A DNA stretch of 64,000 bases, from NCBI GenBank assembly GCA_947495125.1, contig CANLXL010000012.1, positions 1 to 64,000 on the forward strand, written 5' to 3'. Below the pieces are notes generated by a model that was given only the letters and a program-made list of their open reading frames with translations, searched no databases and was not told the origin of the DNA. Source of the DNA: an uncultured Flaviramulus sp. (GTDB lineage Bacteria; Bacteroidota; Bacteroidia; Flavobacteriales; Flavobacteriaceae). The position numbers were made by a program, and so were the translations under genes. Position 1 is the first letter of the stretch. Each line of letters begins with the position of its first letter. This document shows positions 9,961 through 19,878 of this stretch, piece after piece.

Positions 9961-9981
9961 ACCCATACATGATGTATGGGT
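9961..9981 (-). terminator. Terminator of the sdhCAB operon
   Basis: ACCCATAC pairs with GTATGGGT around a 5-base loop. On the minus strand this is followed by TTTTTATTT. It lies 42 bases past the sdhB stop. Confidence 0.8.
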
Positions 9982-10022
9982 CTTTAATTTCACAAAATGT
10001 TAACTAACTTGTATAATCTTTA

Positions 10023-10763
10023 TTACAAATTAGCTTTCATTAATTCCCTGTTCATACGGGCAATATTTTCTAATGAAATACCCTTTGGGCATTCAATTTC
10101 ACAAGCTCCTGTGTTGGTACAATTACCAAAACCTTCCAAATCCATTTGAGCTACCATGTTTTGTACACGATCTGCCGCTTCTACCTGTCCTTGGGGCAAC
10201 AAGGCGTACTGCGATACTTTAGCACCAACGAATAACATAGCACTCGCATTTTTACAAGTCGCTACGCAGGCACCACAACCAATACATGTTGCGGCATCCA
10301 TGGCCTCATCAGCCGCATGTTTGGAGATTGGGATGGCATTTGCATCCTGAGTATTCCCTGATGTATTTACAGAAATATACCCCCCTGCTTGTTGAATACG
10401 CTCAAAAGCCGTTCTATCCACCACCAAATCTTTAATTACGGGAAATGCCGCTGCTCTAAACGGTTCGATGGTAATGGTATCACCATCTTTAAACATACGC
10501 ATATGTAATTGACAAGTTGTTATTCCTCTATCAGGGCCATGTGCTTCTCCGTTGATATACATAGAACACATACCACAAATACCTTCTCGACAATCGTGAT
10601 CGAAAGCTACCGGTTCCTCTCCAGAATTCACTAACTGCTCGTTCAAAACATCCATCATTTCCAAAAAAGACATGTGCTCAGAAATATCTGTGACTTTATA
10701 ATCGACCATTTGACCCTTTGCATTTGAGTCTTTTTGTCTCCAAATTTTTAATGTTAAATTCAT
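10023..10763 (-). CDS. sdhB: Succinate dehydrogenase iron-sulfur subunit
   Basis: The 246-residue subunit passes electrons from FAD to quinone in complex II. The [2Fe-2S] ligands are C58, C63, C66 and C84 ([10 protein letters not shown]...TTCQLH). The C-terminal half carries two ferredoxin-type cysteine groups ([11 protein letters not shown] and [14 protein letters not shown]). The spacing and the Cys-rich close match the Bacteroidota type with a single cytochrome b subunit. It is the last gene of sdhCAB, 11 bases after sdhA. Confidence 0.96.
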   Translation of the reverse strand: MNLTLKIWRQKDSNAKGQMVDYKVTDISEHMSFLEMMDVLNEQLVNSGEEPVAFDHDCREGICGMCSMYINGEAHGPDRGITTCQLHMRMFKDGDTITIEPFRAAAFPVIKDLVVDRTAFERIQQAGGYISVNTSGNTQDANAIPISKHAADEAMDAATCIGCGACVATCKNASAMLFVGAKVSQYALLPQGQVEAADRVQNMVAQMDLEGFGNCTNTGACEIECPKGISLENIARMNRELMKANL

Positions 10764-10774
10764 GCTGTCTTTAA

Positions 10775-12787
10775 TTATTTGTACGAACGTTGTTTCAACT
10801 CAATATCTTTAAACTCTAATACCTCTTTATGTAAAACGGCATCAGCCGGCTCACCTTTGTACTCCCAAGCAGCTACAAACGCAAAGTTTTCATCATCACG
10901 TTTTGCTTCTCCTTTTTGAGGTCCGGATTCTTCAGCAGATTCTTCACGGAAATGACCTCCACAGGATTCTTCTCGCATTAAAGCATCTTTGGCAAACAAC
11001 TCCCCTAATTCTAAGAAATCGGCCACACGTCCTGCTTTTTCAAGTTCAGGATTCATTTCATCCGCGGTTCCCGGAACAGAAACGTCTTTCCAGAATTCTT
11101 CACGAATCGCTTTGATCTCGATCATGGCTTCTTTTAGTCCTTTTTCATTTCTGGACATTCCTGCCTTATCCCACATCACTTTACCTAATTTCTTATGGAA
11201 ATAATCTACAGATTTTGTGCCTTTATTATTGATAAAGAAATTAATCCTATCACTAACTTCCTTTTCAGCATCATCAAACTCTTTAGTCTCTGTTGAAATT
11301 TTTCCGGTACGAATATCATCAGCTAAATAATCCCCAATGGTATATGGCAAAACAAAATATCCATCGGCTAGTCCCTGCATCAATGCGGACGCTCCAAGTC
11401 TATTGGCACCATGGTCAGAGAAGTTTGCCTCTCCAATACAATAGCAACCAGGAATGGTCGTCATTAAGTTATAATCTACCCAAACACCTCCCATAGTATA
11501 GTGTACCGCAGGGTAAATCATCATTGGTGTTTTGTATGGATTTTGATCTACAATTTTCTCATACATTTGAAATAGGTTTCCATACTTAGCTTCAACAATG
11601 GCTTGTCCCAGTTCGTATATTTTAGCTTCCGAAGCGTTTTCTATATTATGAATTTTGGCCTGCTCTTTTCCATATCTTTCAATGGATGAAGCAAAATCTA
11701 AATACACGGCTTCTCCGGTAGCATTGACACCATAACCGGCATCGCAACGTTCTTTGGCCGCACGTGACGCGACATCTCGAGGTACTAAATTCCCAAATGC
11801 CGGATAACGGCGTTCCAGGTAATAATCGCGTTCGTCCTCGGACAAATCTGTTGGTTTTTTACGCCCTTCACGAATAGCCACAACGTCTTCCATATTCTTA
11901 GGCACCCAAATACGTCCATCGTTACGGAGCGACTCGGACATCAATGTTAATTTGGATTGATAATCTCCCGAACGCGGAATACATGTAGGATGAATTTGCG
12001 TATAACAAGGGTTGGCAAAATACGCCCCTTTTTTATGAATTTTCCAGGCAGCAGTTGCATTACTTCCCATAGCGTTGGTTGATAAGAAATATACATTTCC
12101 ATATCCTCCAGAACCCACAACCACGGCATGAGCAGAATGCCTTTCTATTTCTCCGGTTATTAAATTGCGTGCTATAATACCTCTCGCTTTACCATCAACA
12201 ATAACAACATCTAGCATTTCATGACGGTTAAACATTTCTATTTTACCACGAGCAATCTGGCGATTCATTGCAGAATAAGCTCCAAGTAATAATTGCTGGC
12301 CTGTTTGCCCTTTAGCATAAAATGTTCTTGATACCAATACCCCTCCAAACGAGCGATTATCTAATAAGCCTCCATAATCACGAGCAAAAGGAACACCCTG
12401 AGCGACACATTGATCAATAATATTTGCTGAGACTTCAGCCAAGCGATATACATTAGCTTCTCGGGAACGATAATCGCCTCCTTTTACCGTATCGTAAAAC
12501 AAGCGGTACGTCGAATCTCCATCACCTTGATAGTTCTTAGCGGCATTAATTCCTCCCTGAGCTGCTATGGAGTGCGCCCGACGAGGGGAATCCTGATAGG
12601 CAAATGCTTTTACATTATATCCTAATTCGGCCAGTGTCGCCGCCGCCGAACCACCGGCTAAACCCGTACCCACAACAATAACATCAATATGACGCTTATT
12701 GGCAGGATTAACTAAATTGATTTTATTTTTATAATCTGTCCATTTATCTTTAATGGATCCCTTAGGTACTTTTGAATCTAAAGCCAT
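10775..12787 (-). CDS. sdhA: Succinate dehydrogenase flavoprotein subunit
   Basis: The 670-residue catalytic subunit oxidises succinate to fumarate. An FAD-binding GTGLAGG motif lies near 40-46, and the covalent flavin attachment site is H72 in [11 protein letters not shown]. The active-site region is present ([12 protein letters not shown] and the later PAVHYTMGG and [13 protein letters not shown]). The length is slightly above that of proteobacterial SdhA, as usual for Bacteroidota and epsilon-type fumarate reductases. It lies between sdhC and sdhB with 11-base gaps. Confidence 0.97.
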   Translation of the reverse strand: MALDSKVPKGSIKDKWTDYKNKINLVNPANKRHIDVIVVGTGLAGGSAAATLAELGYNVKAFAYQDSPRRAHSIAAQGGINAAKNYQGDGDSTYRLFYDTVKGGDYRSREANVYRLAEVSANIIDQCVAQGVPFARDYGGLLDNRSFGGVLVSRTFYAKGQTGQQLLLGAYSAMNRQIARGKIEMFNRHEMLDVVIVDGKARGIIARNLITGEIERHSAHAVVVGSGGYGNVYFLSTNAMGSNATAAWKIHKKGAYFANPCYTQIHPTCIPRSGDYQSKLTLMSESLRNDGRIWVPKNMEDVVAIREGRKKPTDLSEDERDYYLERRYPAFGNLVPRDVASRAAKERCDAGYGVNATGEAVYLDFASSIERYGKEQAKIHNIENASEAKIYELGQAIVEAKYGNLFQMYEKIVDQNPYKTPMMIYPAVHYTMGGVWVDYNLMTTIPGCYCIGEANFSDHGANRLGASALMQGLADGYFVLPYTIGDYLADDIRTGKISTETKEFDDAEKEVSDRINFFINNKGTKSVDYFHKKLGKVMWDKAGMSRNEKGLKEAMIEIKAIREEFWKDVSVPGTADEMNPELEKAGRVADFLELGELFAKDALMREESCGGHFREESAEESGPQKGEAKRDDENFAFVAAWEYKGEPADAVLHKEVLEFKDIELKQRSYK

Positions 12788-12798
12788 AATTTACGAGA

Positions 12799-13476
12799 TT
12801 AATGGTTGTGATTTAAATGATGATAAATTGCTATAATTACAAACCCTAAAGGGATAATAATTGAATAGATTTTTCCAATATTTTGTAATACTTTTTTTCT
12901 TCCGGCAGTAGACCCCATAGATTGGAATGCCGACGTAAACCCGTGCAGCAGATGCAGCATTAAAAACACAAATGCCAGTACATACGCGCCAACTCTAACG
13001 GGACTTACGAATTTCTCCTGTAATTCATGATAGTACCTGAATTGACCATCATGCATTCCGGACCAATCTCCTTCAATGAATTTGGTATTAATTTCCGGGA
13101 ACCAGAAATCAATAAAATGCAAAATGATGAACGCCAAAATGGCAACACCACTCCAAATCATATTTCTACTCATCCAAGATGAATTTGCAGCACCATTATT
13201 TCTAGCATAAGATACTCCTTGTGCTTTCTTATTTTTAAGTTCCAATACAAACCCCATAACAAAATGGAATACTACACCAAAAATTAAAACGGGTTGCAAG
13301 GCATATTGTATTAAAGGGTTCGTGCCCATAAAATGGGATACTTCGTTAAACGCATCTGCACTAAAAACAGATAATAGATTAATGGCAAAATGCTGAAGTA
13401 AGAAAAACATGAGGAAGAATGCTGAAAGCGCCATGGCCACCTTTCTTCCAATCGAAGATTTAAAAAATCCACTCAT
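12799..13476 (-). CDS. sdhC: Succinate dehydrogenase cytochrome b subunit
   Basis: The 225-residue integral membrane protein has about five hydrophobic segments and several histidines placed for heme ligation (LLQHFAINLL, FGVVFHFVMG, FIILHFIDFW, LMLHLLHGFTSAF). It anchors SdhAB and carries the quinone site; there is no separate SdhD, so this is the one-anchor type. It is the first gene of sdhCAB. The following gene starts 11 bases after its stop. Confidence 0.95.
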   Translation of the reverse strand: MSGFFKSSIGRKVAMALSAFFLMFFLLQHFAINLLSVFSADAFNEVSHFMGTNPLIQYALQPVLIFGVVFHFVMGFVLELKNKKAQGVSYARNNGAANSSWMSRNMIWSGVAILAFIILHFIDFWFPEINTKFIEGDWSGMHDGQFRYYHELQEKFVSPVRVGAYVLAFVFLMLHLLHGFTSAFQSMGSTAGRKKVLQNIGKIYSIIIPLGFVIIAIYHHLNHNH

Positions 13477-13636
13477 TTTTAGAAGTTATTTAGATAATTA
13501 CAAAGGTACTTTACAATAAATTTATAGACAAAAAGTTACGCCTCTAAATTCATATTTAGAATGATTTTAAGGAATTGACCATTGCGGCAATAAAAAAAGG
13601 GTTCTTTTAGATCGATTTCTTTTTATTTTAGACAAA

Positions 13637-15451
13637 TTATTCCACGACTATTTTTTTCGTCACAACATCACTACCAGCGTAAATGTCGACAAAGTATACT
13701 CCACTATATTTTCCATTGAAATCAACAGATATGGGGTTCACTAAATTTAAACCGCTATACTCGACAATCATCCTTCCTCTTATATCGAAAACAACAATTT
13801 TATTTAATTGTAGCTCCGATTCATTCTTAACATAAAATTTCCCATCTGTGGGGATTGGGAATAGGCTAATAAGGTTTTCTAATGCTTCACTATTCCCTCC
13901 AGAACCACATTGAAAATTAGACATTGTTGTTTCTGAGCAAATTTGAGCACTCACACTTCTACTTTGCACAGAATTCGCAGCTTCAATATTATTTTCACTT
14001 AAATCTCTTAAGGTTTTGCCATTAGAAAGTTCGAAATGCATAATATCGTTATTATCATTAATCACATGTGCAAGTTGATGCCCATGTCCTAATTCGTGTG
14101 TCGCTACGCTCTGAAAATCGAATTGATTAATTCCGGGTGATTCTGTTCCAAAATACCAGTTGGTGGCATCATCAAAAACAATATCCATTTCTGAAACATA
14201 CCAACTTGCACTTACGCCCCCTGTAGCACACCCTGAATACCATGAGTAACATGTGCCCAGTATATCATCCCCCAATTCATCTCCATTATCAAACCTTACT
14301 ATATTAATACCATCAGATTCTAAACCAACAGCACTATCAACGGACGTTGACAAATCACTTATTACCCAATTAACATGACTATTGCAGCGCCAGGTTTCTA
14401 TGGCTCTTTCAAAAGAAGCCTTTGCTCCGGGATGCTCCGAATCACTAAAAAAATCAGTATACATTTCCCAAGTATAACCTCCATTACGGTTGTTATTGAT
14501 ATGCTGAGCTTGATAGGCATAGTCCACTCCCGAATTCGCATTAGGAACATCGTCTGACTCAATATTTATCTCCGCATAGGTAATTCTTAATGTCTCGGAA
14601 GAGACTCCAATTGAATTGTCATTATGCGTAATTTGAATTTGCCCTGTTCCAGCGTCGGATGGGATTTCGACTCTTATTTCTGTATTGGTCCAAGATAAAA
14701 CCTGAGTATCTAAGGCATTTACAAAAGTATCTCCGCCGTCGTCGGCATCACTAAAACCTACATGCCCTTTAACATTTCCAAAACCAGTGCCGCTAATAGT
14801 GAGCACCGATTTTGTTCCGGCTGTTGCTGTTGCCGGTGTGAAAATTATTGAACCCGGAGGAAATGCACTTTCGCCTCTATTAGTTTTCAGCGTATTTAAC
14901 CTAGTGTCAAAACGGCCCGTTTTGACATACTCAGTCTTGGTGTAAGTTTTAATTTCATTATAAAACGACGTATTGATACCTTTTTTTTTGTTAAAGGGGT
15001 TTACAGCTATGTCTCTAAACAAATTATATTTATAAAACCCTTGTGATGCCCCATAAGGTTTAAATCGTCTGTTCTTGAATTTCAGTTTTGACCCTATGTC
15101 TATGTCACTGCTTTTTAAAATAAAAACACCCACATCTCCTTTTTTAAGCTTTAAACTGGGGTTAGCAACTAAGGCTTTTAACCCGACAGAACCCCCTATG
15201 GTAATAACTTCAATAGTTTTAAGTGGTGTTCCTTTAAATACCTTATAAACTTCAACCGTATTCGCTGTATAAATATAATGCCGCTTGGCATCCCAAAAAG
15301 ACACTTTCGAAATCACTTTACCCTCAACAACCAAATTGGAGTTTTCAATCTGTTTCTTAAGCGAAACTTGCTTAAGCATAATTTGAGCCTGCAAAACATG
15401 GGCAGTCGATATACTAAGCAACAGTAAAAGTAATGAGGTCATTTTCTTCAT
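13637..15451 (-). CDS. Secreted metzincin-type metalloprotease with T9SS sorting domain
   Basis: The 604-residue protein has a signal peptide (1-22) and an IPT/TIG-like domain (about 200-292, with TISGTGFGNVKG). The catalytic region has HELGHGHQLAH at 452-462, giving zinc ligands H452, H456 and H462 and catalytic E453; M471 (DIMHFE) is the Met-turn. Residue 459 is Gln where most metzincins have Gly. The C-terminus (about 528-604) is a type IX secretion type A sorting domain (FPIPTDGKFY...FDIRGR...GVYFVDI). It should be exported by T9SS and act on extracellular proteins. A weak AAAAG/CTTTT hairpin with a T-run near 13593-13608 may terminate it. Confidence 0.88.
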   Translation of the reverse strand: MKKMTSLLLLLLSISTAHVLQAQIMLKQVSLKKQIENSNLVVEGKVISKVSFWDAKRHYIYTANTVEVYKVFKGTPLKTIEVITIGGSVGLKALVANPSLKLKKGDVGVFILKSSDIDIGSKLKFKNRRFKPYGASQGFYKYNLFRDIAVNPFNKKKGINTSFYNEIKTYTKTEYVKTGRFDTRLNTLKTNRGESAFPPGSIIFTPATATAGTKSVLTISGTGFGNVKGHVGFSDADDGGDTFVNALDTQVLSWTNTEIRVEIPSDAGTGQIQITHNDNSIGVSSETLRITYAEINIESDDVPNANSGVDYAYQAQHINNNRNGGYTWEMYTDFFSDSEHPGAKASFERAIETWRCNSHVNWVISDLSTSVDSAVGLESDGINIVRFDNGDELGDDILGTCYSWYSGCATGGVSASWYVSEMDIVFDDATNWYFGTESPGINQFDFQSVATHELGHGHQLAHVINDNNDIMHFELSNGKTLRDLSENNIEAANSVQSRSVSAQICSETTMSNFQCGSGGNSEALENLISLFPIPTDGKFYVKNESELQLNKIVVFDIRGRMIVEYSGLNLVNPISVDFNGKYSGVYFVDIYAGSDVVTKKIVVE

Positions 15452-15562
15452 CTCATTCGCTTAGATTTGGTTTTTAACAATAATTAGAGATTCTCAAATA
15501 TACTAAAATACAATGACCAGTATTCCTAGAATTATTACATTTAACCACAAATTCACAATATC

Positions 15563-16855
15563 ATGAAATACCATCAAATTAGCAATACGCTTTTTACAAA
15601 AAACAGAAAGAACTTTACGGCTAAAATGCAACCTAAAAGCTTGGCTGTATTTAATTCTAATGATATCTACCCCATTAGTGCGGATAGCACTTTACCATTT
15701 GAACAGCATCGCGATATCTTTTATTTAAGTGGTGTCGATCAAGAAGAAAGTATTTTAGTACTCTTCCCGGACTGCCCGAAAGAAAAGCATCGTGAAATTC
15801 TGTTTTTAAAAGAAACCAATGAACATATTGCCATATGGGAGGGTGAAAAACTAACTAAAGAAAAGGCTTTTGAAACCAGCGGTATTAAGACAGTTTATTG
15901 GCTCCATGACATGGAAAAGGTCATGTTTGAAATTATGACGCAATGCGATACCGTATATATTAATACGAACGAGCATTACAGAGCTTCGGTTGAAACCGAA
16001 ACCAGAGAAGACCGTTTCACCGCATGGTTAAAAGACAAATACCCGGCGCATTCGGTGGCTAAAAGCAATCCTATTTTGCAACGCTTAAGATCGGTTAAGG
16101 ATGCTATTGAGATCGATTTGATACAACAAGCCTGCGACATTACAGAAAAGGGGTTTCGCCGAATTTTAAAGTTTGTGAAACCCGATGTTTGGGAGTATAA
16201 TATTGAAGCAGAATTCATGCATGAGTTTTTAAATAATCGATCAAAAGGATTTGCGTATACTCCAATTATTGCTTCCGGGAATAATGCTAATGTTTTACAT
16301 TATATTGAAAACAATCAGCAGTGTAAATCGGGGGATTTAATTTTATTTGATGTCGCTGCAGAATATGCGAATTATTCCAGCGATATGTCGCGTACAATTC
16401 CGGTTTCCGGAAAATATACCGAAAGACAAAAAGCGGTTTATAATGCCGTAAACAGAGTTAAAAATGAAGCTACAAAACTACTTACACCGGGCGTTCTTTG
16501 GGAACAATATCATACTGAAGTTGGTAAAATAATGACGTCGGAGTTGTTAGGTTTAGGACTACTAGATAAAGCTGACATCCAGAACGAAAACCCGGATTGG
16601 CCGGCCTATAAAAAGTACTTCATGCATGGCACTTCGCACCATATGGGACTTGACACGCACGATTATGGGGTTTTAACCGAACCCATGCAGGCCAATATGG
16701 TATTTACCGTAGAGCCGGGAATTTATATTCCTGACGAAGGTTTTGGTATTCGATTAGAAGATGATGTTGTTATTCAGGAACAAGGAGAACCATTTAATTT
16801 AATGCGAAATATTCCTATTGAAGCCGAAGAGATTGAAGATCTTATGAATTCTTAA
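15563..16855 (+). CDS. pepP: Xaa-Pro aminopeptidase (M24B)
   Basis: This 430-residue aminopeptidase P cleaves the N-terminal residue before proline. An N-terminal creatinase/prolidase-like domain is followed by the pita-bread domain. It carries all five dinuclear metal ligands: D263 and D274 (LFDVAAEY...SSDMSR), H359 (GTSHHMGLDTHD), E384 (FTVEPGIY) and E399 (GIRLEDD). It is cytoplasmic. The gene is single, convergent with lysC across a minus-strand terminator. Confidence 0.94.
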   Translation: MKYHQISNTLFTKNRKNFTAKMQPKSLAVFNSNDIYPISADSTLPFEQHRDIFYLSGVDQEESILVLFPDCPKEKHREILFLKETNEHIAIWEGEKLTKEKAFETSGIKTVYWLHDMEKVMFEIMTQCDTVYINTNEHYRASVETETREDRFTAWLKDKYPAHSVAKSNPILQRLRSVKDAIEIDLIQQACDITEKGFRRILKFVKPDVWEYNIEAEFMHEFLNNRSKGFAYTPIIASGNNANVLHYIENNQQCKSGDLILFDVAAEYANYSSDMSRTIPVSGKYTERQKAVYNAVNRVKNEATKLLTPGVLWEQYHTEVGKIMTSELLGLGLLDKADIQNENPDWPAYKKYFMHGTSHHMGLDTHDYGVLTEPMQANMVFTVEPGIYIPDEGFGIRLEDDVVIQEQGEPFNLMRNIPIEAEEIEDLMNS

Positions 16856-16862
16856 CAAAAAA

Positions 16863-16892
16863 AGAGGGTTGTACTTTAGAATACAACCCTCT
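16863..16892 (-). terminator. Terminator of the aspartate kinase gene
   Basis: An 11-bp perfect stem (AGAGGGTTGTA with TACAACCCTCT) has an 8-base loop. On the minus strand it is followed by a run of eight Ts. It lies 24 bases after the minus-strand stop at 16917. Confidence 0.9.
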
Positions 16893-16916
16893 CGCTAACA
16901 ACACTAAAATTGCAAT

Positions 16917-18248
16917 TTACAGAGTGACTAATTCAAATAAATAATCGTTTAGTTTTCCTAGCGTTTTTATTTTATCGTTTGAGTTAATTAATAACGATAT
17001 ATTGTTTTTACTTCCTCCATAGGAAATCATTCTGATTTTTACATCTTGAAGGATTTGAAACAACTTATAGGTTTCCTGGTGGTTCACAATAGAGTGCCCT
17101 ACCAAACAAACAATACTTTGATTTTTATCAATTTCAATTAATGCGAATTGTTCTAACTCGGTTACAATGTTTTCTAAGTTTCTATCGTCATCGATTGTTA
17201 ATGAAACTGCAACTTCAGAGGTTGTAATCATATCTATCGATGTTTCATAAACCTCAAAAATTTCAAACACTTTTTTCAGGAATCCATGCGCCTGTAACAT
17301 TCTTGCCGATTTAATTTTTATCGCTGTAATGTTATCCTTTGCGGCAATAGCCTTAATACCATTCTCTATATGATCACTGGTTATTAAGGTTCCTAAGGCA
17401 TTAGGATTCATAGTATTTTTTAATCGCACCGGAATATTATCTGCCCGAACCGGAGTAACGGTCTGCGGGTGTAATATTTTAGCTCCGAAGTAGGCCAACT
17501 CTGCGGCTTCATCAAATGACAAATTGGAGATAGGCTTTGTATTTTCAACATATCGAGGGTCATTGTTGTGCATTCCATCAATATCGGTCCAGATTTGCAC
17601 CTCATCGGCAACAATGGCAGCACCAATTATGGTCGCGGTATAATCGCTTCCTCCACGCTGTAAATTCGACACCTCCCCATCAGCATCCAAACAAATAAAC
17701 CCTTGCGTTATATAAATCTCAGAATCTCCCGCATTTCTAAAAACGCTTGCGAATTCTTTTTTAATATAAGCTATATCCGGCTCTTTAGAATTATCAATAC
17801 GCATAAAATCTAATGCGGGTAACAAAGTTGACTTAATGCCTTCCTGTTTTAAATAACTATTAAACATAAATGTTGAAAGCAATTCTCCCTGCGCAACGAT
17901 ATTGTTTTCTAAAGACTCTGAATACGTTTTATAAGTACAGTCCACCAAAAAATTAAAAACCTCCGTAACATAGTTTTTAACCTTTTCGTTTAAATATTTA
18001 TCGGTTATAAGCTGATTGATAGTCGTGTAATACGATTCGTGTAACTTATTTATTTTATCTATAGCTTCATTTGGCAAAGTTTCGGCAATATCATTCGCTA
18101 TGGCAACCAAAATATTTGTAGTACCCGACATCGCAGAAAGTACAACCACTTTCTTTTCGCCGTCGTCAATAATAGTTTTAACGTTATGTATATTTTCAAT
18201 GGAACCAACCGAAGTGCCTCCAAACTTCAATACCTTCATTTTCATCAT
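16917..18248 (-). CDS. lysC: Aspartate kinase with ACT domains
   Basis: The 443-residue aspartokinase makes aspartyl phosphate, the first step to lysine, threonine and methionine. The N-terminus has KFGGTSVGS (8-16), followed by the amino-acid kinase fold (GGSDYTATIIGAAI, WTDIDGMHNNDPR). Two ACT-like regulatory units occupy about 300-443. The length fits a monofunctional lysine-sensitive enzyme, not the ThrA fusion. Three ATGs sit within the first five codons, so the exact start is uncertain by up to four residues. It is divergent from an ACT-like gene at 18338. Confidence 0.93.
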   Translation of the reverse strand: MMKMKVLKFGGTSVGSIENIHNVKTIIDDGEKKVVVLSAMSGTTNILVAIANDIAETLPNEAIDKINKLHESYYTTINQLITDKYLNEKVKNYVTEVFNFLVDCTYKTYSESLENNIVAQGELLSTFMFNSYLKQEGIKSTLLPALDFMRIDNSKEPDIAYIKKEFASVFRNAGDSEIYITQGFICLDADGEVSNLQRGGSDYTATIIGAAIVADEVQIWTDIDGMHNNDPRYVENTKPISNLSFDEAAELAYFGAKILHPQTVTPVRADNIPVRLKNTMNPNALGTLITSDHIENGIKAIAAKDNITAIKIKSARMLQAHGFLKKVFEIFEVYETSIDMITTSEVAVSLTIDDDRNLENIVTELEQFALIEIDKNQSIVCLVGHSIVNHQETYKLFQILQDVKIRMISYGGSKNNISLLINSNDKIKTLGKLNDYLFELVTL

Positions 18249-18307
18249 TTTGAATTACGAAATTATAACTCATTTCAACAAAATCTATATTTATTTAAAA
18301 AAAAGTT

Positions 18308-18315
18308 TATTTTTG
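18308..18315 (+). promoter_or_regulatory. Bacteroidota -7 element (TATTTTTG)
   Basis: An exact TAnnTTTG element followed by CACAT lies 22 bases before the ATG at 18338. No clear TTG -33 box is seen at the usual distance. Confidence 0.55.
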
Positions 18316-18337
18316 CACATATTGTTAAATAATTAAC

Positions 18338-18994
18338 ATGAAAACTGTATCTAACTGTGTTGAAGACATTTTAATTACACAGCCTTATCTGGAGGAAGCG
18401 CTTTCCAGGAACATCATAAACTTCAGTGCATTAGCTATCGAACTTACCGAGCCTATTAGTAAAATGTTAAAAAAAGATGTTAAGCCCGGGGCGATTATGA
18501 TGGCTTTGCGACGATACAATCCACCGCCTACATTATCGAATTCTATAAAAATGAAACGGGTTATCCAGAATTTAGGAGATATTACCGTACGCTCTAATTT
18601 AACAGATTTTACAGTTAAAAATTCTGAAACCATAATAGACAATCACGCCAAAATATTGGAACGTATAAATCAGGAAACCAAACTATTTTACACATTTACC
18701 AGGGGGATTCATGAAAGTAATATTATTATTTCCAGCAGTTTGAAAGATTTTATTCTTGAGCATTTAGAAAAAGAAACCTTTCTCGCCGTTCAAGATGGTT
18801 TATCGGCTATTAGTATTAATCTACCTCAGGACAATTCTAAAATTGCAGGTTTATACTATCACTTTTTTAAACGCTTGGCCTGGGAAGGTGTTGTACTTTA
18901 TGAAGTGATCTCGACCACCAATGAGTTCACCATTTTGGTGGAAGACGAATATGTTGACAAGGCTTTTGCGGCTATAAAAAAGGTTAAAGAATAA
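18338..18994 (+). CDS. Conserved protein with ACT-like C-terminus
   Basis: The 218-residue soluble protein is not of a family I can name. Residues 1-70 are helical and basic (KPGAIMMALRRYNPPP), as in a small DNA- or RNA-binding head. Residues 150-216 (GLSAISINLP...GVVLYEVISTTNEFTILVEDEYVDKAF) have the beta-alpha-beta pattern and spacing of the ACT domains in aspartokinases. It is transcribed divergently from lysC with an 89-base gap. A role linked to amino-acid sensing is an inference from fold resemblance and position. Confidence 0.75.
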   Translation: MKTVSNCVEDILITQPYLEEALSRNIINFSALAIELTEPISKMLKKDVKPGAIMMALRRYNPPPTLSNSIKMKRVIQNLGDITVRSNLTDFTVKNSETIIDNHAKILERINQETKLFYTFTRGIHESNIIISSSLKDFILEHLEKETFLAVQDGLSAISINLPQDNSKIAGLYYHFFKRLAWEGVVLYEVISTTNEFTILVEDEYVDKAFAAIKKVKE

Positions 18995-18997
18995 AAA

Positions 18998-19028
18998 AAG
19001 AGGTTATTTAAAGAATAAACAACCTCTT
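18998..19028 (-). terminator. Terminator of the cupredoxin-like gene
   Basis: AAGAGGTT (18998-19005) pairs with AACCTCTT (19021-19028) around a 15-base AT loop that can itself pair partly. On the minus strand it runs into TTTTTTTATTC. Confidence 0.75.
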
Positions 19029-19057
19029 AATTCAACAATCTATCAATCAATAATCAC

Positions 19058-19426
19058 CTACTTTACAGTTAAAGTATATTGGGGTGTTTTATTAAAAGGG
19101 CAAAAATATTTATAGGTCCCTTTCTTAAGCGTTACCGCTTTAGAAGATTCTGTTTTACCATGTTTTACCATTTGAGACACATAAGCATCTGCAATATGAT
19201 TTTTTGGGTCAGAACCATCTTTCCCGTCTTCAATTAAAACTAAGCCTACTTCCGGGGCAGCATTGGTATTTGTTACATTAAAGACATAAGTGCCTTCAGA
19301 TAACGTTACAGACTTTTGTGTGAATTCGCCTTTAGTTTGCTCCAAGGCTACTGTTTTTACATTTTGGGCCGTTGTCGAAAAACTGATTCCTACTAATAGT
19401 ACTACGACTGCGATTACTTTTTTCAT
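19058..19426 (-). CDS. Secreted cupredoxin-like protein
   Basis: The 122-residue protein has a signal peptide (MKKVIAVVVLLVGISFSTTAQ) and the short beta-sandwich pattern of cupredoxins (GTYVFNVTNTN, then GTYKYFCPFNKTPQYTLTV). The conserved Cys is present (C113 region, YFCPF), but no His or Met follows it at the usual spacing, so a normal type 1 copper site is doubtful. It lies downstream of the SnoaL-like and AhpD-like genes, all on the minus strand, and may be read with them. Confidence 0.75.
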   Translation of the reverse strand: MKKVIAVVVLLVGISFSTTAQNVKTVALEQTKGEFTQKSVTLSEGTYVFNVTNTNAAPEVGLVLIEDGKDGSDPKNHIADAYVSQMVKHGKTESSKAVTLKKGTYKYFCPFNKTPQYTLTVK

Positions 19427-19491
19427 TTTTAAACTATTTATTAATTATTAATTTACGCTTATTTACTCTTAATTATTTCTTTTGTTTATGA

Positions 19492-19848
19492 TTAGGCGTG
19501 ATAATACCGTTCTCTATATATTTTACCATCCTTCCATTGGGTAGCCACTACTTGCTCTGACAGCATGGTGCTTCCATCTTTTAATTTTAACTCCATTTCT
19601 GCAGTATAAAAAGAGTTGTTCCCTTGTACAGCTACATCTTTAACATCGTATCTTATAAATTCCTCCAATTGATTATTGATAAAATCGTGTTCAAAATCCA
19701 GGTTAAATTGCTTCCCTTTTTTAGGTGCGCCATTAGCTTCTCTTAATTCCACATCATCATGAAGATAGGTTTCCATAGCTTCAATAAATTTAGCTTCAGC
19801 TAACAATTCATGAATGTGTTTTAGTTTTTGTTTAATAGGATTTGCCAT
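19492..19848 (-). CDS. SnoaL-like (NTF2-fold) protein
   Basis: The 118-residue single-domain protein has the NTF2/SnoaL pattern: an N-terminal helix pair (FIEAMETYLHDDVELREANG) then strands ending in WKDGKIYRERYYHA. Such proteins can be isomerases, hydrolases or small-ligand binders; the substrate cannot be read from sequence. It has no signal peptide. It lies 30 bases downstream of the AhpD-like gene and upstream of the cupredoxin, likely one transcript. Confidence 0.8.
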   Translation of the reverse strand: MANPIKQKLKHIHELLAEAKFIEAMETYLHDDVELREANGAPKKGKQFNLDFEHDFINNQLEEFIRYDVKDVAVQGNNSFYTAEMELKLKDGSTMLSEQVVATQWKDGKIYRERYYHA

Positions 19849-19878
19849 AGTGTTATAAAAATTTTTAAGATTCGTATA

